Of a stretch of 64,000 bases of DNA, positions 43,538-50,726 are shown in pieces. The stretch comes from Candidatus Lokiarchaeota archaeon. Its GTDB lineage: Archaea > Asgardarchaeota > Thorarchaeia > Thorarchaeales > Thorarchaeaceae. A program made the translations under genes and the position numbers. The stretch lies in NCBI GenBank assembly GCA_014730275.1, contig WJIL01000132.1, positions 58,026 through 122,025 of the forward strand. Reading direction: 5' to 3'. The notes under the pieces are model-generated. The model searched no databases, was not told where the DNA came from, and saw nothing but the letters and a program-made list of their open reading frames with translations. The first letter of the stretch is position 1. Every line of letters begins with the position of its first letter.

Positions 43538-44218
43538 ATGACGAGAATAGAGTTTCTAGGAACGCGGGCGAATACTGACGTAAAAACTCCAAGACATTCG
43601 AAACATTCTGGTGTACTAGTTGATAGTTGTATCCTTCTCGATGTTGGAGAATCCGAGTTCTTGGAAAAGAATCCTCAAGCTATATTCATAACTCACCTTC
43701 ATCCTGACCATGCATTCTTTGTCAACAACTCCGTGGATTCAATTGATGTACCTATCTATGCTCCCGAGGAGTCTGATGAAATCGATATTGAGGTCATTTC
43801 TGAGGAAAAGACTGTTGGATCTTTTACTGTCACCTCCATACCAACGATACACAGCAAGATTGTTGAGTCTACAGCATATCTGCTAGAAGGCAAGAGTCGT
43901 TTTCTCTACACCGGTGACATGGTTTGGATTGAGAAGAAGCATCATCACAGGTTCGGCGATTTGGATATTGTAATTGCCGACGGAAGTTTCATTCGAGAAG
44001 GTGGACGAGTATTTGGCGACAAGAAAGGTAATGTGTGGGGTCACAAGGGTATCCCCGATTTGATAGACTTTTTCAGTGAATACACTGAGCGGATCATATT
44101 CACTCATCTTGGTAAATGGTTGCTTGAGGATGTTGAAGCGGGAAAGAGCAAAATGAAGCAATTTTCTGAAATGAATGTTGAACTCGCCTACGATGGAATG
44201 GTTGTTGAAATAGGGTAG
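43538..44218 (+). CDS. Metallo-beta-lactamase fold hydrolase
   Basis: 226 residues. It opens with IEFLGTRANTDVKTPRHSKHSG, as in RNase Z-like enzymes, and has the zinc motif THLHPDHAFF (HxHxDH), TIHSK, the metal-bridging YTGDMV, and IFTHLGKW. Such proteins hydrolyse esters, phosphodiesters or cyclic nucleotides. It lacks the exosite typical of tRNase Z, so the substrate is open. The tRNA-His gene follows 66 bases after its stop on the same strand. Confidence 0.85.
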   Translation: MTRIEFLGTRANTDVKTPRHSKHSGVLVDSCILLDVGESEFLEKNPQAIFITHLHPDHAFFVNNSVDSIDVPIYAPEESDEIDIEVISEEKTVGSFTVTSIPTIHSKIVESTAYLLEGKSRFLYTGDMVWIEKKHHHRFGDLDIVIADGSFIREGGRVFGDKKGNVWGHKGIPDLIDFFSEYTERIIFTHLGKWLLEDVEAGKSKMKQFSEMNVELAYDGMVVEIG

Positions 44219-44284
44219 GAATTCTGTCCAGCTGCCAAGAAGGAATAAGATAATAAGCCTCCCAGATTTTTCAAAATTAGTAAT

Positions 44285-44388
44285 GGCCGAGATGGGGTAG
44301 ACTGCCTCATTGCAATTGGGCAGGCCTTATGGCAACCTTGGGGATTGTGGCTCCCTAGCCGCGGGTTCAATTCCCGCTCTCGGCCCCA
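44285..44388 (+). tRNA. tRNA-His (GTG) with a D-loop intron
   Basis: Acceptor GCCGAGA (44286-44292) pairs with TCTCGGC (44378-44384). G-1 (44285) faces C73 (44385), the tRNA-His identity pair, and CCA is encoded at 44386-44388. The anticodon stem GGGGA/TCCCT encloses TTGTGGC, with anticodon GTG at 44347-44349. The T-arm GCGGG/CCCGC is perfect. The D-stem GGGT (44295-44298) pairs with ACCT (44335-44338), but the loop between is 36 bases. About 27-29 bases too many (near 44301-44329) form their own hairpin CTGCC/GGCAG. This is a non-canonical archaeal intron; its exact ends are not resolved. A TA-rich box lies at 44245-44257. Confidence 0.88.
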
Positions 44389-44522
44389 TCAAGCATACTC
44401 ACCCTCTTATCCACTGCCATAGATTATTTCGTAGATTGCTTTTCCCAATGTTATTTGGTCCATTAGAAATTCCATATAACAAGAGGTTAATACCACCGCG
44501 AGACGTTATAGTCAGTAATCGG

Positions 44523-45662
44523 GTGACGCTTGTGAAACTGGAGCCATTTGAACTTGAGAGGATTCAAAGTAAGTGGGAACATATCGTAGACGTTGTCTTG
44601 ACTGAAAGTGGTGTTGAACCACTGAGTATCAAGGAGCTCATTTCTGAGAAGGAGCAACAGAAACTCCTTAGCATGGATTTGGGATATTCGCAGACCAACG
44701 GTACTATCCCACTTAGAGAAGCAATAGCTTCAATGTACACTGGTGCAGATGCTGAAGATATTTTGGTCACAAATGGTGGAGCAGAGGCCAATTTCCTTGC
44801 AATTTGGAACTTTCTGAATGAGTCTGATACTGCTGATGAAATCATCATGATGCAACCAAACTACATGCAAATTCATGGAGTGACTCGGACTCTTGGTGGT
44901 CGTGTTAAATCGTGGAATCTCAAGATGGAGAATGGTCAATGGAATCTGGACATTGAAGCTTTGAAAGAAGCAGTGGGCTCTAAAACCGTGGCGATAACTA
45001 TTTGCAATCCGAATAATCCCACGGGTGCAACTTTCAATCGGGCTGATTTGAAACCCGTCGTTGATATTGCTAAGGATGCAGGTATATGGATTCTTTCCGA
45101 TGAAATATACCAAGGAGCTGAGATGGATGGCGAACTGACACCAACGCTTTTCGATCAGTATGAAAAAGTGCTTGTTACAAACAGTCTGTCAAAGGCCTAT
45201 GGCCTCCCAGGCCTTCGCTTAGGCTGGGTTGCTACTTGCGATAAAGAACACGCTGAAGAATTATGGGCTTACTCGGATTATACAACCATCTGTCCAAGCA
45301 AGATTAGTGATTCATTGGCAACAATCGCATTACAGCCCGATAAAAGAGAATGGCTTCTAAAGCGGGCTACTCGAATTGTTCGTCAGAACTGGGGAACAAT
45401 GCAGGATTGGTTTGATGCTCATAGTGACGTATTTGATTATGTTACGCCTGAGGCTGCAAGTATATGCTTCCCGAAGCACAATTTGCCACTTAGTTCACTT
45501 GAGCTGGTGGAGCGCCTACGCAAAGAGAAGGACTTACTGATTGTACCTGGCGAACATTTTGGTTTCCAGAAGTATTTGCGCATCGGTTTTGGTGGCGAGA
45601 GAGAAGTTCTAGAGAAGGGTCTCAACTTGTTTGATGAGATGATACAAGAGATTACCACATGA
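44523..45662 (+). CDS. Class I/II PLP aminotransferase (aspartate aminotransferase-like)
   Basis: About 379 residues from the GTG at 44523. The frame opens inside the tRNA gene and an ATG lies at 44448, but family similarity starts at KLEPFELERIQSKWE. A TA-rich box (CATATAACA, about 44474) would place the transcript start after that ATG. PLP features: ILVTNGGAEAN, CNPNNPTGA, WILSDEIYQGAE with the cofactor Asp-Tyr, and the Lys in TNSLSKAYGLPGLRLGW. Subgroup Igamma; the amino donor cannot be named. The next gene starts 9 bases after its stop. Confidence 0.88.
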   Translation: MTLVKLEPFELERIQSKWEHIVDVVLTESGVEPLSIKELISEKEQQKLLSMDLGYSQTNGTIPLREAIASMYTGADAEDILVTNGGAEANFLAIWNFLNESDTADEIIMMQPNYMQIHGVTRTLGGRVKSWNLKMENGQWNLDIEALKEAVGSKTVAITICNPNNPTGATFNRADLKPVVDIAKDAGIWILSDEIYQGAEMDGELTPTLFDQYEKVLVTNSLSKAYGLPGLRLGWVATCDKEHAEELWAYSDYTTICPSKISDSLATIALQPDKREWLLKRATRIVRQNWGTMQDWFDAHSDVFDYVTPEAASICFPKHNLPLSSLELVERLRKEKDLLIVPGEHFGFQKYLRIGFGGEREVLEKGLNLFDEMIQEITT

Positions 45663-45671
45663 GGGATGAAC

Positions 45672-46175
45672 ATGGCCAACTCCAGGTTTCGACGGAAAAT
45701 GGACATCACTGTTGAGGAGCATTTCAGCTCTATAGCCTCGAAACTTGTATCGTTGGTACATGCTTTAGAAGATGCTCTTGGTGAAGAACGAGCTCATGAA
45801 ATTGTTTCTAACTGGGCGGAAAAACAAGCTGTTCAGGATATTAGGAGTATAGTCGAATCGCTAGAAGAACCCATTGAAAGCTTCGAAGATGTAAAGAAAT
45901 TACTCCATCAATGGGTTAATGATATCAACGAGAACAATCTTGAAGAAGTTGAAATAACAGAAGAAGACAACACCAAATCGGTATGCATGGTTACTCAGTG
46001 CATACATGCCACTGTTTTCGAAAAACTTGATGCCACGAAAATTGGCTATTTGCTTCACTGTAAACAGGATTTTCCTGCGGCTTCTGCAATCCATCCTAAT
46101 GTTGGTTTGAGACGCTCAAAGACTCTTATGGAACGCGATGATTGCTGTGATTTTGAGTACTACTGGAAAGAATAG
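45672..46175 (+). CDS. L-2-amino-thiazoline-4-carboxylic acid hydrolase-like protein
   Basis: 167 residues from the ATG at 45672; GAGGG 6 bases upstream favours it over the ATG at 45666. The C-terminal half reads VCMVTQCIHATVFEKLDAT, IGYLLHCKQDFP, HPNVGLRRSKTLMERDDCCDFEYYW. This is the ATC-hydrolase family pattern (C...D....I.P...L.R..TLM.G...CDF.Y). The family's type member opens a thiazoline ring in cysteine synthesis; many members have unknown roles. It shares a transcript with the aminotransferase. Confidence 0.75.
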   Translation: MANSRFRRKMDITVEEHFSSIASKLVSLVHALEDALGEERAHEIVSNWAEKQAVQDIRSIVESLEEPIESFEDVKKLLHQWVNDINENNLEEVEITEEDNTKSVCMVTQCIHATVFEKLDATKIGYLLHCKQDFPAASAIHPNVGLRRSKTLMERDDCCDFEYYWKE

Positions 46176-46189
46176 ACCGGCGGTCAATA

Positions 46190-46951
46190 TTACTCTGATT
46201 TGAGATTTTCTTCCTCAACTTTCCTCCTAACCGGCAGTTTGTTACCTAAGAAAGCCCTAATCCGCCACCTGATAGATTTCGGAGCTGTTTCTATCCGCTT
46301 TTCAAGCAGATTTAGCTTCTTCTCAACGTTTTCTCTATTTCTCTTGTCCATCTCATAATTTGGTAGGAAGGATTTGCATTTCTCGATGGAAGCAAGGACA
46401 TCTATGTATAGTCCCCAATCATTTGCACACAAGCTTGCAAGATATCTCAGATTGAGCATATTCTTTTCATCGCTTTCACCAACCTGGAGGTCCTTCAGCA
46501 GTGTGAAAATATCCCGATAGTCTTTCTCCGTCAGGTGGTAAATAATCAGCTTACCCAGAAGCAGATCGCTTACTGAAACTGTATACTCATTTGTTTCTAG
46601 TCGCTCCTTGAGATCTATTTCGTGTTCCATGCGAAGCTTGTCCAAAAATATGTCCACATGATTACCGATTTGCTTGTTCTCGAAGAGGAGGCGATTCCCT
46701 CCCGAGGCGAACGTTACCGTTCTTCTTTCCCGATACCCCATTGATTGTAGTATTTCGATGATTTTGCCTGAGTCCCGGCTGAGGCCTGCCAAATCAATAT
46801 CGCCGTGTTCACGATCACAGAATTTCAGCTCATTACAGTGTGAACGGACACCAAGTCCACCAATCAGACGTAGAGTTGCCCCGGCATCTCGAGCTGCATC
46901 AATGATTTGCTTGGATTCGCTCATCCATTTGGGCGGCGGGGGGTCGGTCAT
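46190..46951 (-). CDS. Nucleotidyltransferase-fold protein
   Basis: 253 residues. LRLIGGLGVRSHCNELKF and HGDIDLAGLS give the GG...DxD pattern of pol-beta-type nucleotidyltransferases. HVDIFLDKLRM may supply the third acid, and a VSVSDLLLGKLIIYH segment follows, as in AbiEii/MNT-like proteins. The C-terminal 120 residues are helical and end with a basic tail. No partner antitoxin gene is adjacent, so a toxin role is not supported. Convergent with the ATC-hydrolase-like gene. Confidence 0.65.
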   Translation of the reverse strand: MTDPPPPKWMSESKQIIDAARDAGATLRLIGGLGVRSHCNELKFCDREHGDIDLAGLSRDSGKIIEILQSMGYRERRTVTFASGGNRLLFENKQIGNHVDIFLDKLRMEHEIDLKERLETNEYTVSVSDLLLGKLIIYHLTEKDYRDIFTLLKDLQVGESDEKNMLNLRYLASLCANDWGLYIDVLASIEKCKSFLPNYEMDKRNRENVEKKLNLLEKRIETAPKSIRWRIRAFLGNKLPVRRKVEEENLKSE

Positions 46952-47056
46952 TGGTGATGCACCATAAACCCTCCCGTTTTTCTGTATTTAGTCTTTGTAC
47001 ATGGTCCCAACTTCCAGCATGTCGTTTATTTGTGATTGTGATTACTAATAATCGCC

Positions 47057-47353
47057 ATGAAGGGAATCAAAATAGAAGTTGAAGAGATAGAAGGCATCTG
47101 CCCTGTCTTCGAGGAGGGTGACAAAATCATCATTGAAGGTGCTTCACTCAATCTTGAGCAGACAGATGCATACTGTGTATGGGCCTCCTCCTCATGGATG
47201 CCTTATATCCTAGCAATTCGTTCTGGAGTGCCTGCTCATGAAATTGGTCTTTCTTATGAAACTGATACATACTACGTTCAGTGTCTAGATCCGGGTAAGC
47301 CATACACACCAGGCGGCACGGTTGTATTCAAGATAGAACGACTTTTGGACTAG
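47057..47353 (+). CDS. TIGR04076-family small protein
   Basis: 98 residues: GICPVFEEGDKIIIEG at the N-terminus, AYCVWASSSWMPYILAIRSG in the middle, and YYVQCLDPGKPYTPGGTVVFKIE at the end. The three conserved Cys and the QCLDPG..YT.GGTV motif match the TIGR04076 family of unknown function, found in anaerobes. A TATA-like GTTTATTTG (about 47022-47030) lies about 27-35 bases before the ATG, so the mRNA may be nearly leaderless. Confidence 0.8.
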   Translation: MKGIKIEVEEIEGICPVFEEGDKIIIEGASLNLEQTDAYCVWASSSWMPYILAIRSGVPAHEIGLSYETDTYYVQCLDPGKPYTPGGTVVFKIERLLD

Positions 47354-47371
47354 ATTGTTCCGAATACTATC

Positions 47372-47794
47372 CTAATGGTGGTGCTCCTCTGCATCATCCA
47401 ATGAATATACGAAAAGTTGTGATGCCACAATACCTGGAAGCCCAGCTATCTTATCCGCCAATTGTTGTATATGATGTTTCTTTCCTTCGATACTGAGGAC
47501 CTCAAAGCAGTATTTCTTTGTCAGATGTATGTGTACAGTTGAAAGCACATGTGCTTCTGCTGAGTGCTGAACCTCAATCAGTTTTGCCATCAGTCTGGGC
47601 TGATGTTCGTAAACAATATTCAGCGCAGCTGTTCTTCCTTCCTGTTCTTTTTCCCACTCCCATTGTGCTATGAACTGCCTCATTGCATCTCGAATTGCCT
47701 CCGATCTGCCTACGTAGTCTCTCTTTTCAACAATTTTATCGAATTCTTTCAGTAAGTCTTCGGGTACTGAAACCCCAAATCTCTGAATTGTCAT
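47372..47794 (-). CDS. nikR: NikR nickel-responsive repressor
   Basis: 140 residues. The N-terminal ribbon-helix-helix (QRFGVSVPEDLLKEFDKIVE...SEAIRDAMRQFI) is followed by an ACT-like metal domain. The high-affinity nickel ligands are all present with standard spacing: H77, H88, H90 and C96. The C-terminus has an extra DDAEEHHH that could bind more metal. NikR with nickel represses nickel uptake genes. A palindrome lies 73 bases upstream (47867-47886). It converges on the TIGR04076 gene. Confidence 0.93.
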   Translation of the reverse strand: MTIQRFGVSVPEDLLKEFDKIVEKRDYVGRSEAIRDAMRQFIAQWEWEKEQEGRTAALNIVYEHQPRLMAKLIEVQHSAEAHVLSTVHIHLTKKYCFEVLSIEGKKHHIQQLADKIAGLPGIVASQLFVYSLDDAEEHHH

Positions 47795-47866
47795 GTTTCA
47801 GAATCACCTAATCCCTCTACTCTTGCCATGTTTCCATCACTAAATAACACGTTATGTTACTTAAGG

Positions 47867-47886
47867 CGTATTGTCGTAACAATACG
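47867..47886. promoter_or_regulatory. Palindrome upstream of nikR, candidate operator
   Basis: CGTATTGT (47867-47874) and ACAATACG (47879-47886) are perfect 8-base inverted repeats with the spacer CGTA. The site lies about 20 bases upstream of a minus-strand TATA-like box (TTATTTAG, near 47842-47850). It could bind NikR itself or a regulator of the divergent peroxiredoxin gene. The classical NikR site has a much longer spacer, so the match is positional, not by sequence. Confidence 0.45.
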
Positions 47887-48034
47887 ATTCTGTTGAGTGA
47901 ATATTTGTTTGATTCTGATTTTTTGTGGTTTCGTTAGGCCATACCTGAATAGATTCCAAGCAATCTATGCAACACACTGATTAACAATCGTGAAATTCAT
48001 AAGGGTTCAGTGTTTATGATAATATCAAATTGAT

Positions 48035-48541
48035 GTGGACGTGACTAATTTGCTATTGCGTGAACAGAATGTTTGCTTGAATGAAGGTGAAACAGCGCCC
48101 GATTTTTCGTTGCTTAATCAAAACGGTAAAGAAATTCAACTATCTGATTTTAGGGACGAGAAAAACGTTCTCCTTGTGCTTCATCCAGGTGAATTAAATG
48201 AAGCATGTAAGGATTACATAAGCTTCTACAAAACCCATCTCGAACAATTTGAGAACTTGGACACCCAAGTTTTAGCTATCAACATGGATTCAGTGGATGC
48301 CAACAAGGAGTGGGTCGAAGATATTGGTGAACTTGGTTTCCCCCTCCTATCTGATTATGTTCCCCTTGGTGATGTTACCCTGAAGTACGACTGCTTTGTC
48401 CCAGAGAAGGGTTACGGAAAACGTGTTGTGTTCCTAATCGACAAAGAGGGAGTCCTTAGGCACATTGAAGTGCTTTCAGGCGAGAAGGGTGCCTGTCCAG
48501 ATATGAGCGCCCTGCTTGATACAATACGCAAGCTGGAGTGA
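48035..48541 (+). CDS. Peroxiredoxin (AhpC/TSA, BCP-like)
   Basis: 168 residues from a GTG at 48035. Thioredoxin fold with the usual opening GETAPDFSLLNQNGKEIQLSDF. The peroxidatic Cys is in HPGELNEACKDY (near residue 54), but the usual PxxxTxxC is PGELNEAC, so the Thr is Asn. A second Cys occurs at YDCFVPEKG and a third at GACPDMS, either of which could resolve the disulfide. It reduces peroxides using thioredoxin-like donors. Monocistronic. Confidence 0.8.
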   Translation: MDVTNLLLREQNVCLNEGETAPDFSLLNQNGKEIQLSDFRDEKNVLLVLHPGELNEACKDYISFYKTHLEQFENLDTQVLAINMDSVDANKEWVEDIGELGFPLLSDYVPLGDVTLKYDCFVPEKGYGKRVVFLIDKEGVLRHIEVLSGEKGACPDMSALLDTIRKLE

Positions 48542-48609
48542 TATCCCCCCCACTTTACCCCCTCGCTTCTCTGTCGATACAGATTCATCATACTGCATCT
48601 CAGTATCTG

Positions 48610-49380
48610 CTATTCTCTTCGCTTGTTGATTTCATGGAATTGTTTGCTGATTACGAAGAATATTAGGCTAGTTAGTACTAGTGCCAGTACACTTGCTGAG
48701 GGGGGAATAGGGAATGACTGCACACCCATTCCAAGCCTAACCAGCACAAGCGTATGTGTCAGAGGAGAAATCATAGATAAAATCTGACCTGCAATTGGTA
48801 GGCTCTCAATAGGAATGAAGATACCGCTTATGAAGAGAAGAGGAATTCTGATGAAGTTCATCGGCATCATGATGTTGCCTACATTCTCAGTTGGTACGCT
48901 TGCAAACATGATGCCCATGGCGGCAAATGCTACGCATGACAGCAAAATACCCAAAGAGAAAAGGAGAATATCTGCAATTTGCAACGAAAAGAATAGAAAT
49001 CCAATTGCTAAGGGTACAACCGAAACCATAAGGCCGAATGCAATGCCTGCCAAGGACTTGCCAACAATAACGGAAAGCAAGGACATGGGTGCTGAGAGAT
49101 AGCGATCAAAGGTTTTCATACGCCGTTCAAGCGGGATAACTACCGGCCCTACCGTGGAAGATGCCCAGAAAACGGTTTGCGAGAATAGAACTGGTAGCAT
49201 TTGTGCAATGCTGAGATTTCTTCCTACTGTGAATGTGAAAAACAAGGCGAATGGAAACATCACACCGAACATGAGGGTTGGTGGTGAAAGGTAGTAGACG
49301 CGAATATCCTTCCATCCTATCGCCCATGCTCGTGAAGCTTCTTTTCTAATACGATTTAGTAACCCATCTCTGTTTTCCAT
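48610..49380 (-). CDS. ABC-2 type exporter permease
   Basis: 256 residues with six membrane segments: PPTLMFGVMFPFALFFTF, LPVLFSQTVFWASSTV, LLSVIVGKSLAGIAFGLMVSV, ILLFSLGILLSCVAFAAMGIM, FIRIPLLFISGIFIPIESLP and ASVLALVLTSLIFFVI. MNFIRIPLLFISGIFIP is the ABC-2 hallmark. It pairs with the ATPase gene 3 bases upstream on the same transcript. The substrate (drug, lipid or glycan) is unknown. Confidence 0.85.
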   Translation of the reverse strand: MENRDGLLNRIRKEASRAWAIGWKDIRVYYLSPPTLMFGVMFPFALFFTFTVGRNLSIAQMLPVLFSQTVFWASSTVGPVVIPLERRMKTFDRYLSAPMSLLSVIVGKSLAGIAFGLMVSVVPLAIGFLFFSLQIADILLFSLGILLSCVAFAAMGIMFASVPTENVGNIMMPMNFIRIPLLFISGIFIPIESLPIAGQILSMISPLTHTLVLVRLGMGVQSFPIPPSASVLALVLTSLIFFVISKQFHEINKRRE

Positions 49381-49383
49381 TAA

Positions 49384-50376
49384 TCATCTCCTCCTTTTGG
49401 GTGGTCCTCTTCCATGACCTTTTCCTTTGCCTTCTTGTCTTTTCACAATTTTTTCTCCTGTAAGCTCAAGAAAGACATCCTCTAGTGTGGGGCTCAGGGT
49501 GTTGACGCTTATCAGTCTCAGATTCCGTTGCTCTGCAAACTTAAAAGCTTCAGAAAGAGTAGTTGAAGGTTGTGTCGTATACAACCGAATTTTATCACCA
49601 CGTTTTTCGGCTTCTCTTACGCTGTTCAAATCACCCAAATCCTCAATGAGGTCAGGAATGCGATCTTCAAATACGACCTCTACTGAATGAACCCTATCCA
49701 TTGCTTGCTTCAGCTTCTCAGGGGTGCCAATGGTTCCAATTCGGCCTTGATTGATGATGGCAATCTTTGTGCATAATTCATTGGCTTCTGCCATGTTGTG
49801 CGTGGTCAGGAAAATGGTCTTGCCCTGTTCATTTAGTTCCCTTATCAGCTCCCTGATTGTCCTCACACTCTGAACATCCAATGCTGTCGTTGGTTCATCC
49901 AAGAAAAGCACATTGGCATTATTGATGAGCGCCATTGCGATGGTGAGTCGCCGTCGCATGCCTCCCGAGAATTCACGCACATTCTCATCCTTAACCTGCT
50001 CCAATCCAAACATGTCAAGCAATTCGTTTGCCCTTTCTTCTCGCTCATTTCGCTGAAGGCCGTAAAGTTTGGCTGTGAAAATGAGGTTCTCCCATGCTGA
50101 AAGATCATTGTATACATTGCTGATATCAGTTACAACGCCCATCTGCTCCTTAGCACGAAAGGATTGTTTCTGTATATCGTACCCCATTATGCGTGCAGTT
50201 CCCTCCGTTGGGGTTGATATTCCTGTGAGCATGCGCGTTGTAGTTGTTTTGCCAGCTCCATTCGGACCTAAGAAACCAAATACAGCACCCTCCTCCACCT
50301 CGAAATTAATGTGATCAACAGCTGCAAAATCATCAAATCGTTTCGTGAGGTCTTCCACTTCAATTGCATGTGTCAT
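49384..50376 (-). CDS. ABC exporter ATPase (DrrA/CcmA-like)
   Basis: About 330 residues from the ATG at 50376, preceded by GAGGGTG; the frame itself extends to 50427. Walker A is GPNGAGKTTT, the Q-loop region GVVTDISNVYNDLSAWENL, signature FSGGMRRRL, Walker B VLFLDEPTTALD and H-loop TTHNM. The C-terminal DUF4162-like domain ends in a basic Gly-rich tail (GKGKGHGRGPPKRRR). Drives the ABC-2 permease encoded next. Palindromic elements lie upstream (50462-50533). Confidence 0.92.
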   Translation of the reverse strand: MTHAIEVEDLTKRFDDFAAVDHINFEVEEGAVFGFLGPNGAGKTTTTRMLTGISTPTEGTARIMGYDIQKQSFRAKEQMGVVTDISNVYNDLSAWENLIFTAKLYGLQRNEREERANELLDMFGLEQVKDENVREFSGGMRRRLTIAMALINNANVLFLDEPTTALDVQSVRTIRELIRELNEQGKTIFLTTHNMAEANELCTKIAIINQGRIGTIGTPEKLKQAMDRVHSVEVVFEDRIPDLIEDLGDLNSVREAEKRGDKIRLYTTQPSTTLSEAFKFAEQRNLRLISVNTLSPTLEDVFLELTGEKIVKRQEGKGKGHGRGPPKRRR

Positions 50377-50461
50377 AATTTCACCCTCGGGAGCCGTTTT
50401 GTTAATGAACAGGTAGTGCTTCTTCAATCTAGCGATGACGCGTTACTAAACATGTCGCAAG

Positions 50462-50533
50462 GTTGCAACGAAACTAGCTTCTTCCATGCAAAAATTATCT
50501 ACCTGCAACATTTAAATTCAGAAACGTGTTGCA
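50462..50533. promoter_or_regulatory. Repeated GTTGCA/TGCAAC elements upstream of the ABC operon
   Basis: GTTGCAAC (50462-50469) is a self-complementary octamer. TGCAAC (50504-50509) and GTTGCA (50528-50533) form an inverted repeat flanking the AT-rich ATTTAAATT (50510-50518), which could be the minus-strand TATA box. The three half-sites suggest an operator for a regulator encoded elsewhere. The rest of 50377-50726 has no gene that I can support. Confidence 0.4.
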
Positions 50534-50726
50534 TAATAGTAATCCGCGTGGGGAATACACATTTGCACGCTAGTATTCACGGCCAACATGGCCCAGTGCG
50601 CCTACTAAGAAATCATCATCATAGCCGCTTTCATTGACAAGCATTTTGTATTGATAGCGCGTGCTTATGGGAACCCGTTATCCTAGCACAAGGATAGACA
50701 CGCTTGAACCAATATGGGTGGTTCCT

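Noticed and set aside
44310..44447. Open frame running out of the tRNA-His gene into the aminotransferase
   Set aside because: The first part is tRNA sequence and not protein-like; similarity begins only after about 44523.
46190..46951. Toxin-antitoxin module based on the nucleotidyltransferase fold
   Set aside because: No small partner gene is adjacent on either side and the neighbours are unrelated enzymes.
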